A stretch of DNA of 40,873 bases from Lachnospiraceae bacterium (lineage in GTDB: Bacteria > Bacillota > Clostridia > Lachnospirales > Lachnospiraceae): NCBI GenBank assembly GCA_029006155.1, contig JAQXGF010000066.1:1-40873 (forward strand). The letters run 5' to 3'. Each line of letters begins with the position of its first letter. Within the stretch, counting starts at the first letter, position 1. The notes beneath the pieces were generated by a model. That model was not told where the DNA came from. It worked only from the letters and a program-made list of their open reading frames with translations, and ran no database searches. Below, in pieces: positions 16,623 through 23,538 of this stretch. A program made the translations under genes and the position numbers.

Positions 16623-17462
16623 TTACGTTGGGATGCTTGCTTTTGCGCGGAACCAGTAAGTATACAGATCTTCGAATCCAAGCGAACGATAAAGGGACTT
16701 TGCATAAGTATTGCCCTGTACGACCTGCAGATAGGCATGCGTGGATCCTTTTTTCTGTGCTTCGCTCAGAATCGTGCTGCAGATGGCACGGGCGTAATGC
16801 TTGTGACGGCAGCTTGCATCGACGTAGATGGCGTAGAGCCCGACGTGTCCCCGATCCAGAATGCCAAGGCCGGAGGCGACCATTCGTCCGTCGATCTCGA
16901 TGCTGGCGACGATGGTTTCTTTTGGAATGGCTTTGAACATGGATGGGACGATACGGCGAAGCGTCGGGTTTGTCGTGCCGTTTAGCCGAAACAATGAGGT
17001 GATCCATTCATCTGTGATGCGATCCTGCAGCTGGACGATCACATCGTCCGGATAGACGACAAACGACGGCAGTCCGGAATTGCGGCCATAGTATTCATAT
17101 TCTGCGGAGACGGACGGATAAGGGTGAAACTGCGACAGTTCCATCGTCATCGTTTCCGTGACATGCTGGATTTCGTAGCCCTTCCCGGCAAGCAGCTCAT
17201 CGAACGAGGGGGCGATCAGGGGGCTGATCTTAAAAATGGACGGCGTATGGTAGTTGGCATAGACGGCCTCACAGTAATGGATTTTCTCTTCGATCGGGAG
17301 CAGCGATGTGCCGACCTGCGTCACACTGTTGGTCCGGTGCGTGTAATTATGAGAAAAACGGATGAGCCATCCGTCATAAAGCTCTATCTTATGGGATGGC
17401 CATGCATTCAGGGAAATTTCTTCCACAAGTTTGATGTAGGCTTCTTTTGTTGTATTTGTCAT
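16623..17462 (-). CDS. GNAT-family N-acetyltransferase
   Basis: A 279-residue protein whose C-terminal half is a GNAT domain: GLYAIYVDASCRHKHYARA (motif A, acetyl-CoA pyrophosphate loop) followed by AYLQVVQGNTYAKSLYRSLGF, the typical motif-B ending. The N-terminal half (IELYDGWLIRFS..THRTNSV) matches a group of two-domain GNAT proteins. The substrate is unknown. On its own strand GGAGG lies about 12 bases before the ATG, and a promoter lies at 17548-17576. It is convergent with the pilus operon. Confidence 0.87.
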   Translation of the reverse strand: MTNTTKEAYIKLVEEISLNAWPSHKIELYDGWLIRFSHNYTHRTNSVTQVGTSLLPIEEKIHYCEAVYANYHTPSIFKISPLIAPSFDELLAGKGYEIQHVTETMTMELSQFHPYPSVSAEYEYYGRNSGLPSFVVYPDDVIVQLQDRITDEWITSLFRLNGTTNPTLRRIVPSMFKAIPKETIVASIEIDGRMVASGLGILDRGHVGLYAIYVDASCRHKHYARAICSTILSEAQKKGSTHAYLQVVQGNTYAKSLYRSLGFEDLYTYWFRAKASIPT

Positions 17463-17547
17463 AGTATCATCGACCTCCGACTATGCAGGAATAGGTAAAA
17501 AATGTATAGCGTTCAGACCAAACCATCCGGCTACCTGTAATTGCTTC

Positions 17548-17576
17548 ATCATACAAAAAAACAGTTCGAAATGCAA
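17548..17576 (-). promoter_or_regulatory. Promoter of the GNAT gene
   Basis: Read on the minus strand: TTGCAT (17576-17571), a 17-base spacer, and TATGAT (17553-17548). It leaves a leader of about 80 bases. Confidence 0.65.
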
Positions 17577-17601
17577 GTGCAGGGAAAAAGAAAACGAGAG
17601 G

Positions 17602-17631
17602 TTGCTTTTATAAATGCGGGCAGTATATAAT
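17602..17631 (+). promoter_or_regulatory. Promoter of the rhomboid gene
   Basis: TTGCTT (17602-17607), an 18-base spacer and TATAAT (17626-17631). It overlaps the in-frame ATG at 17614, which therefore cannot be the start of the rhomboid gene if this promoter is used. Confidence 0.7.
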
Positions 17632-17664
17632 AAAATAATAGGAAATCGAGAGGAACGAAAAGCG

Positions 17665-18276
17665 ATGAATGAGCTGACTGCATTTTTGAAAACAAGAAAA
17701 AAAGCAAACCTTACCATTGTGGCGATCAATGTCCTTGTCTTTGTGATATTCAGTATCATTGGAAATACGGAAGACGCGCAGTTTATGCTCGCACACGGGG
17801 CATGCTTTGCGCCGTTGGTAGAAGAAGGAGAGGTGTACCGGCTGTTTACGGCGATGTTTCTGCACTTTGGAGTGGAGCATCTGATCGGAAATATGCTGCT
17901 TCTGATTTTTCTTGGAGATACACTGGAGCGGGTAGTCGGCCCGGTCCGTTATCTGATGATTTATCTTTTGGGTGGCCTAGGAGGAAACGTGCTCTCCTGT
18001 TATATTGCGATTCGCCAGAAGAATTATGCGGTGTCTGCCGGGGCTTCCGGTGCGCTGTTCGCAGTGATCGGGGCACTGGTATATCTTGTTCTGCGTAAAA
18101 AGGGCGATGTGGAAGAAATTTCCGGGAAAAGACTGCTTTTGATGGCAGCACTTTCGATCGCGCAGGGATTTACCGAGTCTGGAATTGACGGATATGCACA
18201 CATCGGAGGCTTTCTGTGCGGTGTGCTTTTGTCGGTTTTCGTCGCAAGATGTGGAAAAAAGGATGAAAAAAGATAG
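17665..18276 (+). CDS. Rhomboid-family intramembrane serine protease
   Basis: A 203-residue polytopic membrane protease with the family hallmarks: HLIGN (72-76, the HxxxN motif), GASG with catalytic Ser128, and His179 in AHIGGF. About six hydrophobic segments are visible and there is no extra N- or C-terminal domain, so it is a minimal rhomboid. It cleaves membrane-anchored substrates within the bilayer; the substrate is not evident. The start is ATG 17665 with GAGAGGA 9 bases upstream; the longer open frame from 17614 runs through the promoter. Confidence 0.95.
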   Translation: MNELTAFLKTRKKANLTIVAINVLVFVIFSIIGNTEDAQFMLAHGACFAPLVEEGEVYRLFTAMFLHFGVEHLIGNMLLLIFLGDTLERVVGPVRYLMIYLLGGLGGNVLSCYIAIRQKNYAVSAGASGALFAVIGALVYLVLRKKGDVEEISGKRLLLMAALSIAQGFTESGIDGYAHIGGFLCGVLLSVFVARCGKKDEKR

Positions 18277-18296
18277 GAAAATAAAGCGATATTTTG

Positions 18297-18325
18297 TTGA
18301 CAATTCATAAAAGCCTCCTTAATAT
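18297..18325 (+). promoter_or_regulatory. Promoter of the HIT-sigma pair
   Basis: A consensus TTGACA (18297-18302), a 17-base spacer and TAATAT (18320-18325). It lies 80 bases before the HIT start codon. Confidence 0.6.
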
Positions 18326-18404
18326 AGTAGTATCTTGTGTCGAATGCCGAAAATGGTAACATCGACAGAAACTCACGCGGTTATGCGGAAAGGAAGGATT
18401 AAAA

Positions 18405-18812
18405 GTGGAGAATGATTGTATTTTTTGTAAGATAGCAAATGGAGAGATTCCGTCAGCAACGGTCTATGAGGATGATACATTCCGGGCGATTCTGGATCTG
18501 GGCCCGGCTGCAAAGGGACATACGCTGATTTTGCCGAAGGCACACGCAGCAAATCTGTTTGAACTGCCGGATGAAACAGCAGCGAAGGCACTGACGCTTG
18601 CAAAGAAGCTGGGAGCTGTCCTCAAGGAAGGATTGCATGCAGACGGATTGAATGTAGTACAGAACAATGGCGAAGCAGCAGGACAGACGGTTTTGCATTT
18701 CCATATGCATTTGATTCCGCGCTACAGCGGAGATACCGTCAATGTGGGCTGGGAGCCAGGACATCTGACCGATGAAGATCGGGATGAAGTGCTGAAACTG
18801 TTCCAGAAGTAG
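18405..18812 (+). CDS. HIT (histidine triad) family nucleotide hydrolase
   Basis: A 135-residue protein of HinT type. It has CIFCKI at the N-terminus (C5, C8), LILPKAH (41-47) and the histidine triad HFHMH (98-102) that forms the active site. Family members hydrolyse purine nucleoside phosphoramidates. The start is GTG with AAGGAAGG upstream; the nearby ATG 18412 is out of frame. The sigma-factor gene follows after 30 bases and is probably co-transcribed. Confidence 0.96.
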   Translation: MENDCIFCKIANGEIPSATVYEDDTFRAILDLGPAAKGHTLILPKAHAANLFELPDETAAKALTLAKKLGAVLKEGLHADGLNVVQNNGEAAGQTVLHFHMHLIPRYSGDTVNVGWEPGHLTDEDRDEVLKLFQK

Positions 18813-18842
18813 GTCAAATTTACAGAAAAGGGAAAGAGAAGG

Positions 18843-19379
18843 ATGACTAGAGATGAACGGTTTGAGGCGTGTTTCCTCAAATATAAAAATCTGGTCATGC
18901 GTTTTGTGATAGACGAGACGGGAGATTATCAGGCAGCACAGGAGATCTGTCAGCAAGTATTCGTGCGGTATTACGAATATATGGATCGGGTTTCACCTGA
19001 TTTTGAAAAGGCATGGCTGATGCGATGTACGCGGAATGCAATAATCGATTATCTGAGAAAAAATAAGCGGAGAAAAGAGCTTTTTCTGGAGACGCCGATT
19101 GGCGAGGTGAGGGAAGTCAGCGGAGCACTGCAGGAAAAGAGTATTGCGATCTGCGAAGACAAAATGAATCACAGAGAACTTCTGGGGAAGATTCTTGCAG
19201 GAGTAAGAAAAGTGAATGAGCAGTGGTATGAGATATTGATGCTTTTATGCGTCGAACAGTGCACGCACGAGGAAACGGCACAGCGGCTGGGCATATCGGT
19301 GATGGTGCTCAGAGCCAGACTGTATCGGGCGAGGGCATATGTCCGGAAACATTACGGAGCGGAATATCGGGAGAGCTGA
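18843..19379 (+). CDS. ECF-like sigma-70 family RNA polymerase sigma factor
   Basis: A 178-residue protein with the two-domain ECF plan. Region 2 (about 10-80) includes GDYQAAQEICQQVFVRYY and AWLMRCTRNAIIDYLRKNKRR, the -10 recognition part. Region 4 (about 120-172) has the helix-turn-helix HEETAQRLGISVMVLRARLYRAR. Sigma factors of this type are usually held by a membrane anti-sigma protein. The best candidate here is the DUF4367 protein at 20820, on the same strand but separated by murG on the other strand. AAGAGAAGG abuts the ATG. A strong bidirectional terminator follows. The partner assignment is inference. Confidence 0.9.
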   Translation: MTRDERFEACFLKYKNLVMRFVIDETGDYQAAQEICQQVFVRYYEYMDRVSPDFEKAWLMRCTRNAIIDYLRKNKRRKELFLETPIGEVREVSGALQEKSIAICEDKMNHRELLGKILAGVRKVNEQWYEILMLLCVEQCTHEETAQRLGISVMVLRARLYRARAYVRKHYGAEYRES

Positions 19380-19415
19380 ATGCATGACTACTGGGGTGCT
19401 GCTCGTGTAAAATGA

Positions 19416-19470
19416 AAAAGGGGTTGTCGCAGAAAATCAGATCAAATGTGATTCTGCAACAGCCCCTTTT
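19416..19470. terminator. Bidirectional terminator between the sigma-factor gene and murG
   Basis: AAAAGGGG pairs with CCCCTTTT, and the stem continues through TTGT-CGCAGA against TCTGCAACA (one mismatch), then TCA/TGA, with a loop around 19439-19448. A-runs and T-runs on the two sides make it usable from both strands. Confidence 0.85.
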
Positions 19471-19487
19471 AACCGAATTAAGCGAAG

Positions 19488-19503
19488 TGGATTGCGAATA
19501 TCC
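19488..19503 (+). repeat. 16-base repeat, copy 1 (second copy at 31324)
   Basis: TGGATTGCGAATATCC is identical to bases 31324-31339; the following six-base CTTTGC is also shared after a one-base difference. The unit is partly palindromic (GGAT..ATCC). This copy sits between the terminator and the murG stop codon. Confidence 0.7.
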
Positions 19504-19520
19504 GCTTTGCCTGAGCGTAC

Positions 19521-20585
19521 TTAGCCAACGATTTCCTGAATCATGTCTGTGATAGTAGTTACGGCATTGCTGGCTGTGCTGTGCTCCATCGCAGAAATAT
19601 AGTTCTGCCGGTTCTCATATAGTGAGAGGATCGAGGAGAGCAGTACTTCCGGTGTGAGCTCTTCTTCTTGCAGCACTTCGCTGAAGCCCTGCTTCTGAAA
19701 AGATTTCGCATTCAGGATCTGGTCTCCACGGCTGGCAGCGGCAGAGAGCGGAATGAGCAGATTCGGCTTGCGCAGCTCGAGCAGTTCACAGATCGCGTTG
19801 GCACCGGCGCGGGATACGACGATGTCTGCAAGTGCGAACAGATCCGCCAGCTCCTGTTGGATATATTCATATTGTACATAGCCGGGCGTATTGTTCCATG
19901 CAGGGTCCAGATTACCCTTGCCGCAGAGATGCACGACCTGGAACGTCTTTAACAGCTCCGGGAGGATTCCGCGGATCGCCTGATTGACGGCCACAGAACC
20001 GAGGCTTCCGCCGATGACCAAAAGTACCGGCTTTTCGGCAGTAAAGCCGCAGAACTTAAGCGCTGCCAGCTTGTTGCCGGAACGCAGCTCCGCGCGGATG
20101 GGTGAGCCGGTGACGACGGCCTTGCCGGCCGGGAGATATGGAACGGTCTCAGGAAAGTTGCAGCATACTTTTGTGGCAGCCGGGATCGCGAGCTTATTTG
20201 CAAGGCCGGGTGTCATATCCGATTCGTGAATGATGACCGGGATGTGAAGCTGCTTGGCAGCCTGGACGACCGGGACAGAGACAAAGCCGCCCTTGGAAAA
20301 GATGATGTCCGGCTTTAACTGTTTCAGAAGCTTTTTGGACTGGAAGAAGCCTTTCATGACACGGAACGGGTCAGAAAAATTTTTCCAGTCAAAGTAGCGG
20401 CGCAGCTTGCCGGAAGCGATGCCATGATAGGGAACGCCGAGCTCTTCGATCAGCTTTTTTTCAATGCCGTCGTAGGAGCCGATATATTGTACGTCATAGC
20501 CCAGCTCGCGCAGGCGCGGGAGCAGAGCGATATTCGGAGTGACATGACCGGCAGTTCCACCGCCGGTAAGAACGATTCGTTTCAT
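19521..20585 (-). CDS. murG: UDP-N-acetylglucosamine--undecaprenyl-pyrophosphoryl-MurNAc-pentapeptide GlcNAc transferase
   Basis: MurG makes lipid II from lipid I at the inner face of the membrane. The 354-residue GT28-type protein has the N-terminal GGGTAGH loop (8-14) and a second Rossmann domain with VIGGSLGS and the ADIVVSRAGANAICELLEL donor-binding segment. The start is set at MKRIVLTGGG (20585); ATG 20594 (three residues longer, with AGG six bases upstream) is also possible, while the frame opens as far as 20690. It stands alone, outside a cell-division cluster, as it does in some Lachnospiraceae. It belongs to the GTAGHVTPN variant, so a second MurG paralogue elsewhere in the genome is possible. 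Confidence 0.93.
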   Translation of the reverse strand: MKRIVLTGGGTAGHVTPNIALLPRLRELGYDVQYIGSYDGIEKKLIEELGVPYHGIASGKLRRYFDWKNFSDPFRVMKGFFQSKKLLKQLKPDIIFSKGGFVSVPVVQAAKQLHIPVIIHESDMTPGLANKLAIPAATKVCCNFPETVPYLPAGKAVVTGSPIRAELRSGNKLAALKFCGFTAEKPVLLVIGGSLGSVAVNQAIRGILPELLKTFQVVHLCGKGNLDPAWNNTPGYVQYEYIQQELADLFALADIVVSRAGANAICELLELRKPNLLIPLSAAASRGDQILNAKSFQKQGFSEVLQEEELTPEVLLSSILSLYENRQNYISAMEHSTASNAVTTITDMIQEIVG

Positions 20586-20775
20586 AGATAACATACCAGA
20601 CCTGTCAGGAGCAATGCATGCCCTGCAGGCCGCAAACAATCGGGTGATGGAAGGGTGTTTGCGATTCCTTTCCAATGAATTTTCCGTCACCGAATCAGGC
20701 GGATCATCGTAATCCGCTTCATGATCTGCTGCGAACCGAAATAACGCTTTTCGGTTACATACAAGAGATAACTAC

Positions 20776-20803
20776 AGTTTACCTGTTAGGAGGAAAAAGT
20801 CAA
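20776..20803 (-). promoter_or_regulatory. Possible murG promoter
   Basis: On the minus strand, TTGACT (20803-20798), a 16-base spacer and TAAACT (20781-20776). It would leave a leader of about 190 bases and overlaps the region just before the divergent gene at 20820. The rest of the 20586-20819 intergenic stretch shows no clear element. Confidence 0.35.
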
Positions 20804-20819
20804 GAAGGGACTGGAGCGA

Positions 20820-22112
20820 ATGGAAAAAGAAACAAAAGAGAAAGGGAAGCACAGCGGAAAAAAAATCACACAATTTCCGACGCAGTCGGACTTTCAGGAG
20901 GGACTTGAAGATGCGGAAATGGACCGTTTCCTGAGACAGAGCATCATGGAGGAAGCCGACCGGCTCGAGCGGGAGCTGAACGAAGATCCGAAGCTGATCG
21001 GGATCGGAGCGTCCGATGACCTGTTCGGGAAGATCGTGGAGGAGCTGAAGGCGAAGGGGATCTGGGAAGGCGATAAGGAGACGAAGGAAGCGGATGAGGA
21101 TCTGGTTCAAAAACAGGGAGATTTGGGCGAGAACGAAAAGGCTGGAACGACATTAAGAGCGAATGATTTACAACCGATAGATAATAAGAAAATCGGGGAT
21201 GAGGACGGAGCACAGAAAAAAGAGAACGATACGTTGCTGAAAGCGGATGAAAAAACGATACAGGAACACAAGCAGGATTCTGTGGAAGTCGTAGTGGATG
21301 GATTACCAAATAATAGAAATCAGGAGCAGAAAGTAGCATCCGGAACAAGTATCGAGGAAAAACCGGAACATGAGGAAAAGATGGCTGCGGAAGCAGAACC
21401 TGCGAAGGAAGAGCAGCAGAACTCTGCCGTATATGACATGCTTTCCGAGGCCGACCGTGAAGCGCTGGCATTCGGATATGAGATGCAGAAGAAGGAGCAG
21501 GCGTGGAAAGAGAAGCGCAAGAGACGGAACCGGCGGCTGAAGCATGTGAGTGTGGCGGTAGTGGCGCTGGTGCTGGTTGGGGGGATTGGGTTTAGTACCG
21601 AAGCAAGTAGGCAGTGGATTTTGCAAATGAGAGACATTGTTTTTGATAACTTGGGAACAGGTATGAAAAATAACTTTGTACAAGACGAAAGTAGAATAAG
21701 AATATGGAATGAAGATGAGGAAATAGCGTTAGAAAACATAAAACAGGAAATAGGTATTGAACCAGTTAAACTAATGTATATTCCGCAAGAAATGAAATTT
21801 TCGTCTTATAAAATAGATTCTAGTTCATTATGTGCAAATGTTTTTTATGAGTATAAAGATATAACATTTATAATTTATATGTTTGGCAATAAAATAGAAA
21901 ATGTTTTTTATTATCAAATGGACGAAGCATTTAAAGAAAAAGAAGAAATTATTACAGAACAAAATATAGTGATTTCATTGCGGGAAAGTGAATATGAAGG
22001 AGAAAAAAAATATGTGGGAGCTTTTGGGTATAACGATAATTACTATTATTGTGTGAGCTCTATAAACTATGCTGAGATGAAAAAAATTTTAAAATATTTG
22101 ATTGTTTTTTGA
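20820..22112 (+). CDS. Membrane DUF4367 protein, probable anti-sigma factor
   Basis: A 430-residue single-pass protein: a charged cytoplasmic part (1-242), one membrane helix (about 243-260, VSVAVVALVLVGGIGF) after a Lys/Arg-rich stretch, and an outer domain (261-430). The outer domain resembles DUF4367 (IKQEIGIEPVKLMYIPQEM, FYEYKDITFIIYMF). Such proteins pair with ECF sigma factors in Lachnospiraceae, so the sigma factor at 18843 is the likely partner. Base composition changes abruptly at the codon after the helix: 37 of 60 bases are G/C at 21001-21060, but only 9 of 60 at 21841-21900. The inside and outside halves therefore look to have different histories. Start ATG 20820 has GGAG close upstream. 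Confidence 0.8.
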   Translation: MEKETKEKGKHSGKKITQFPTQSDFQEGLEDAEMDRFLRQSIMEEADRLERELNEDPKLIGIGASDDLFGKIVEELKAKGIWEGDKETKEADEDLVQKQGDLGENEKAGTTLRANDLQPIDNKKIGDEDGAQKKENDTLLKADEKTIQEHKQDSVEVVVDGLPNNRNQEQKVASGTSIEEKPEHEEKMAAEAEPAKEEQQNSAVYDMLSEADREALAFGYEMQKKEQAWKEKRKRRNRRLKHVSVAVVALVLVGGIGFSTEASRQWILQMRDIVFDNLGTGMKNNFVQDESRIRIWNEDEEIALENIKQEIGIEPVKLMYIPQEMKFSSYKIDSSSLCANVFYEYKDITFIIYMFGNKIENVFYYQMDEAFKEKEEIITEQNIVISLRESEYEGEKKYVGAFGYNDNYYYCVSSINYAEMKKILKYLIVF

Positions 22113-22182
22113 TGGATAGCGTTATTCTCTGGAAACTATTTCGTTTATATTATTAAAATAAGCGAATAGGAGGTTTCAGTAG

Positions 22183-22674
22183 ATGAAAACAAAAAGCAAA
22201 TGGTTAGTATTTATTTTATTATTTAGTTTTATCTTGGCAAGTATTAATGTGCAGGCTGCAGATGACCGATTGGGAACAATTGTAGACGGATCTTTACTTA
22301 CAGAAGATACGGTAGTAGAAGGATTTTCTAGGCAGTCAGAATTAATTGAAAGAGGTACATACCTTTCGAACGGAAATGGAAGATTAAGTAATAACGGAAA
22401 TCGTAGTGTAAATGTATATGGGAGCACTAGCGGAAACAGAACTTGTGATCAAATTAAGGTAACATTATATTTACAGCGGCTTGTAGGAAATTCATGGGTA
22501 ACAGTTTATACACTTGGACCTAAAACTGCAACAAATTCTTATTTCGTTTCAAATTCTAAAAACTATACAGTAACGGGTGGTTATTATTACCGTGTAAAAG
22601 GTAGCCATACTGCTATAAAGGGTACTACAACAGAAAGTACATCCAGCTACACCGATGGCCTCTGGATCAAATAA
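22183..22674 (+). CDS. Small secreted protein, DUF6147-like
   Basis: A 163-residue exported protein. A clear signal peptide (Lys-rich start, then WLVFILLFSFILASI, cleavage after VQA at about 25) precedes a mature domain rich in Gly, Ser, Asn and Tyr. The mature part has YLQRLVGNSWVTVYTLG, GGYYYRVKGSHTA and a terminal TDGLWIK, suggesting a beta-sandwich. I recall the family as DUF6147 of Lachnospiraceae; no function is known. AGGAGG lies 9 bases before the ATG. It is AT-rich like the 3' half of the DUF4367 gene, 70 bases upstream, and so probably shares its origin. It may be the extracellular partner or output of that signalling pair, which is inference. Confidence 0.8.
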   Translation: MKTKSKWLVFILLFSFILASINVQAADDRLGTIVDGSLLTEDTVVEGFSRQSELIERGTYLSNGNGRLSNNGNRSVNVYGSTSGNRTCDQIKVTLYLQRLVGNSWVTVYTLGPKTATNSYFVSNSKNYTVTGGYYYRVKGSHTAIKGTTTESTSSYTDGLWIK

Positions 22675-22734
22675 GTCTTTGCTCCAGTAACCATATATCG
22701 CTTGCTTTTTGATCTTTCCACCCCATCCCCACCC

Positions 22735-23120
22735 CACCCAATTCCGCAGCTCAGCGCAGCAATCAATGCCTTGTCTCGTGAGCGGTCAATTTTGAAAACG
22801 GATGCGCGGTGAGGCTGTGTGAGACGGACGAGGGCAGGAGTGCAACTTGAGGACGGCAGCGCTGCGGCGGAATGGGTTTCCACCGACAGGTGGCAATGAG
22901 ACAGGCGCTTTCACCGGCGGCCGGGTGAAGCGAAGCCGCAAGCAGCGTGCCAGACAACCTTTCAGGGCGGATGGATTCCGCGTCTGGGGACAACTGAATA
23001 GGAGCCGGGAAGGGCATACGGAAGAGATGCATAGAGCCGGCAATGTGTAACCAGGAAACAGAAAGAACAACGTGTGAAGACCAATGGAAAAAGGAAGATC
23101 CTGTTGCATCTGGAATTCAC
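22735..23120. other. GC-rich, hairpin-rich gene-free block (candidate structured RNA or repeat)
   Basis: This is the first part of the 864-base gap 22675-23538. It is much richer in G+C (39 of 60 at 22861-22920; 38 of 60 at 22921-22980) than the AT-rich gene before it. Compact hairpins follow each other: CCACC-GACA-GGTGG (22880-22893), CGCTT(T)CACC...GGTGAAGCG (22906-22932), and GCGGA-TGGAT-TCCGC (22967-22981), which is flanked by CCAGAC (22950-22955) and GTCTGG (22982-22987) as an outer stem. Short open frames exist on both strands, but none has a ribosome binding site or recognisable protein. I have a vague memory of similar translated pieces from other Lachnospiraceae, which would mean a conserved repeat; that is unverified. 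Confidence 0.4.
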
Positions 23121-23166
23121 GCACGTACAAAACAAAACGAAAACCGGATCACTCCCAAAAGGGAAA

Positions 23167-23201
23167 TCTGCGTCGGGGAAGTAGGGTCTCCCCGATGCGG
23201 A
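23167..23201. repeat. Long hairpin in the intergenic gap
   Basis: A 13-bp stem (two G-U) pairs TCTGCGTCGGGGA with TCCCCGATGCGGA around a 9-base loop. No T run follows, so it is not a simple terminator. It sits between the GC-rich block and the terminator at 23261. Confidence 0.7.
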
Positions 23202-23260
23202 GATGCCGGTTAATTTATATAGTGATATATTATAATAGAAGATAATAAGAGCAAATTTAG

Positions 23261-23291
23261 AAAGACACGCTATGACGGCATGTCTTTTTTT
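23261..23291 (+). terminator. Intrinsic terminator inside the intergenic gap
   Basis: AAAGACA pairs with TGTCTTT, plus an inner GC/GC after one mismatch, followed by a T run to 23291. A perfect TATAAT occurs upstream at 23231, but with no convincing -35. The terminator shows that transcription crosses at least the end of this gap, either from the DUF4367 operon or from an unseen RNA gene. Confidence 0.7.
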
Positions 23292-23538
23292 GATTTTTAT
23301 GAAGAAACGTTTATCAGCATAGTGCTACGCTATAAAAAATAATCACTATCTATAGAGAAAAAGCACATTCAGTGTTAATATAGAGGTATGAAATAGATCC
23401 GGGCGCCGCGGGTCGTAAAATCAATGCGAAAAGGAAAAACGTGAGCGTTCAGGGACATTCCCAAAGATCAATACATATCAATAAAGACAGGGAAAAGAAT
23501 CAGGTGCAATTTCACAGAGTAGAAAGGCGGGGGATTTT
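23292..23538. other. Leader region before the beta-CASP gene
   Basis: No gene is seen here. One short hairpin, GATCCG-GGCGCCG-CGGGTC (23396-23414), is present. No convincing promoter was found, although AT-rich sequence around 23340-23395 could hold one. Confidence 0.5.

Noticed and set aside
20586..20690. N-terminal extension of murG
   Set aside because: The extra 35 residues precede the conserved MKRIVLTGGGTAGH start and do not resemble MurG.
22647..22883. 78-residue minus-strand frame across the end of the DUF6147-like gene and the GC-rich block
   Set aside because: No ribosome binding site and it overlaps a well-supported gene; kept only as part of the unexplained GC-rich block.
22847..23050. 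67-residue plus-strand frame rich in Arg and Gly
   Set aside because: No ribosome binding site and low-complexity basic composition; more likely translation of structured non-coding sequence.
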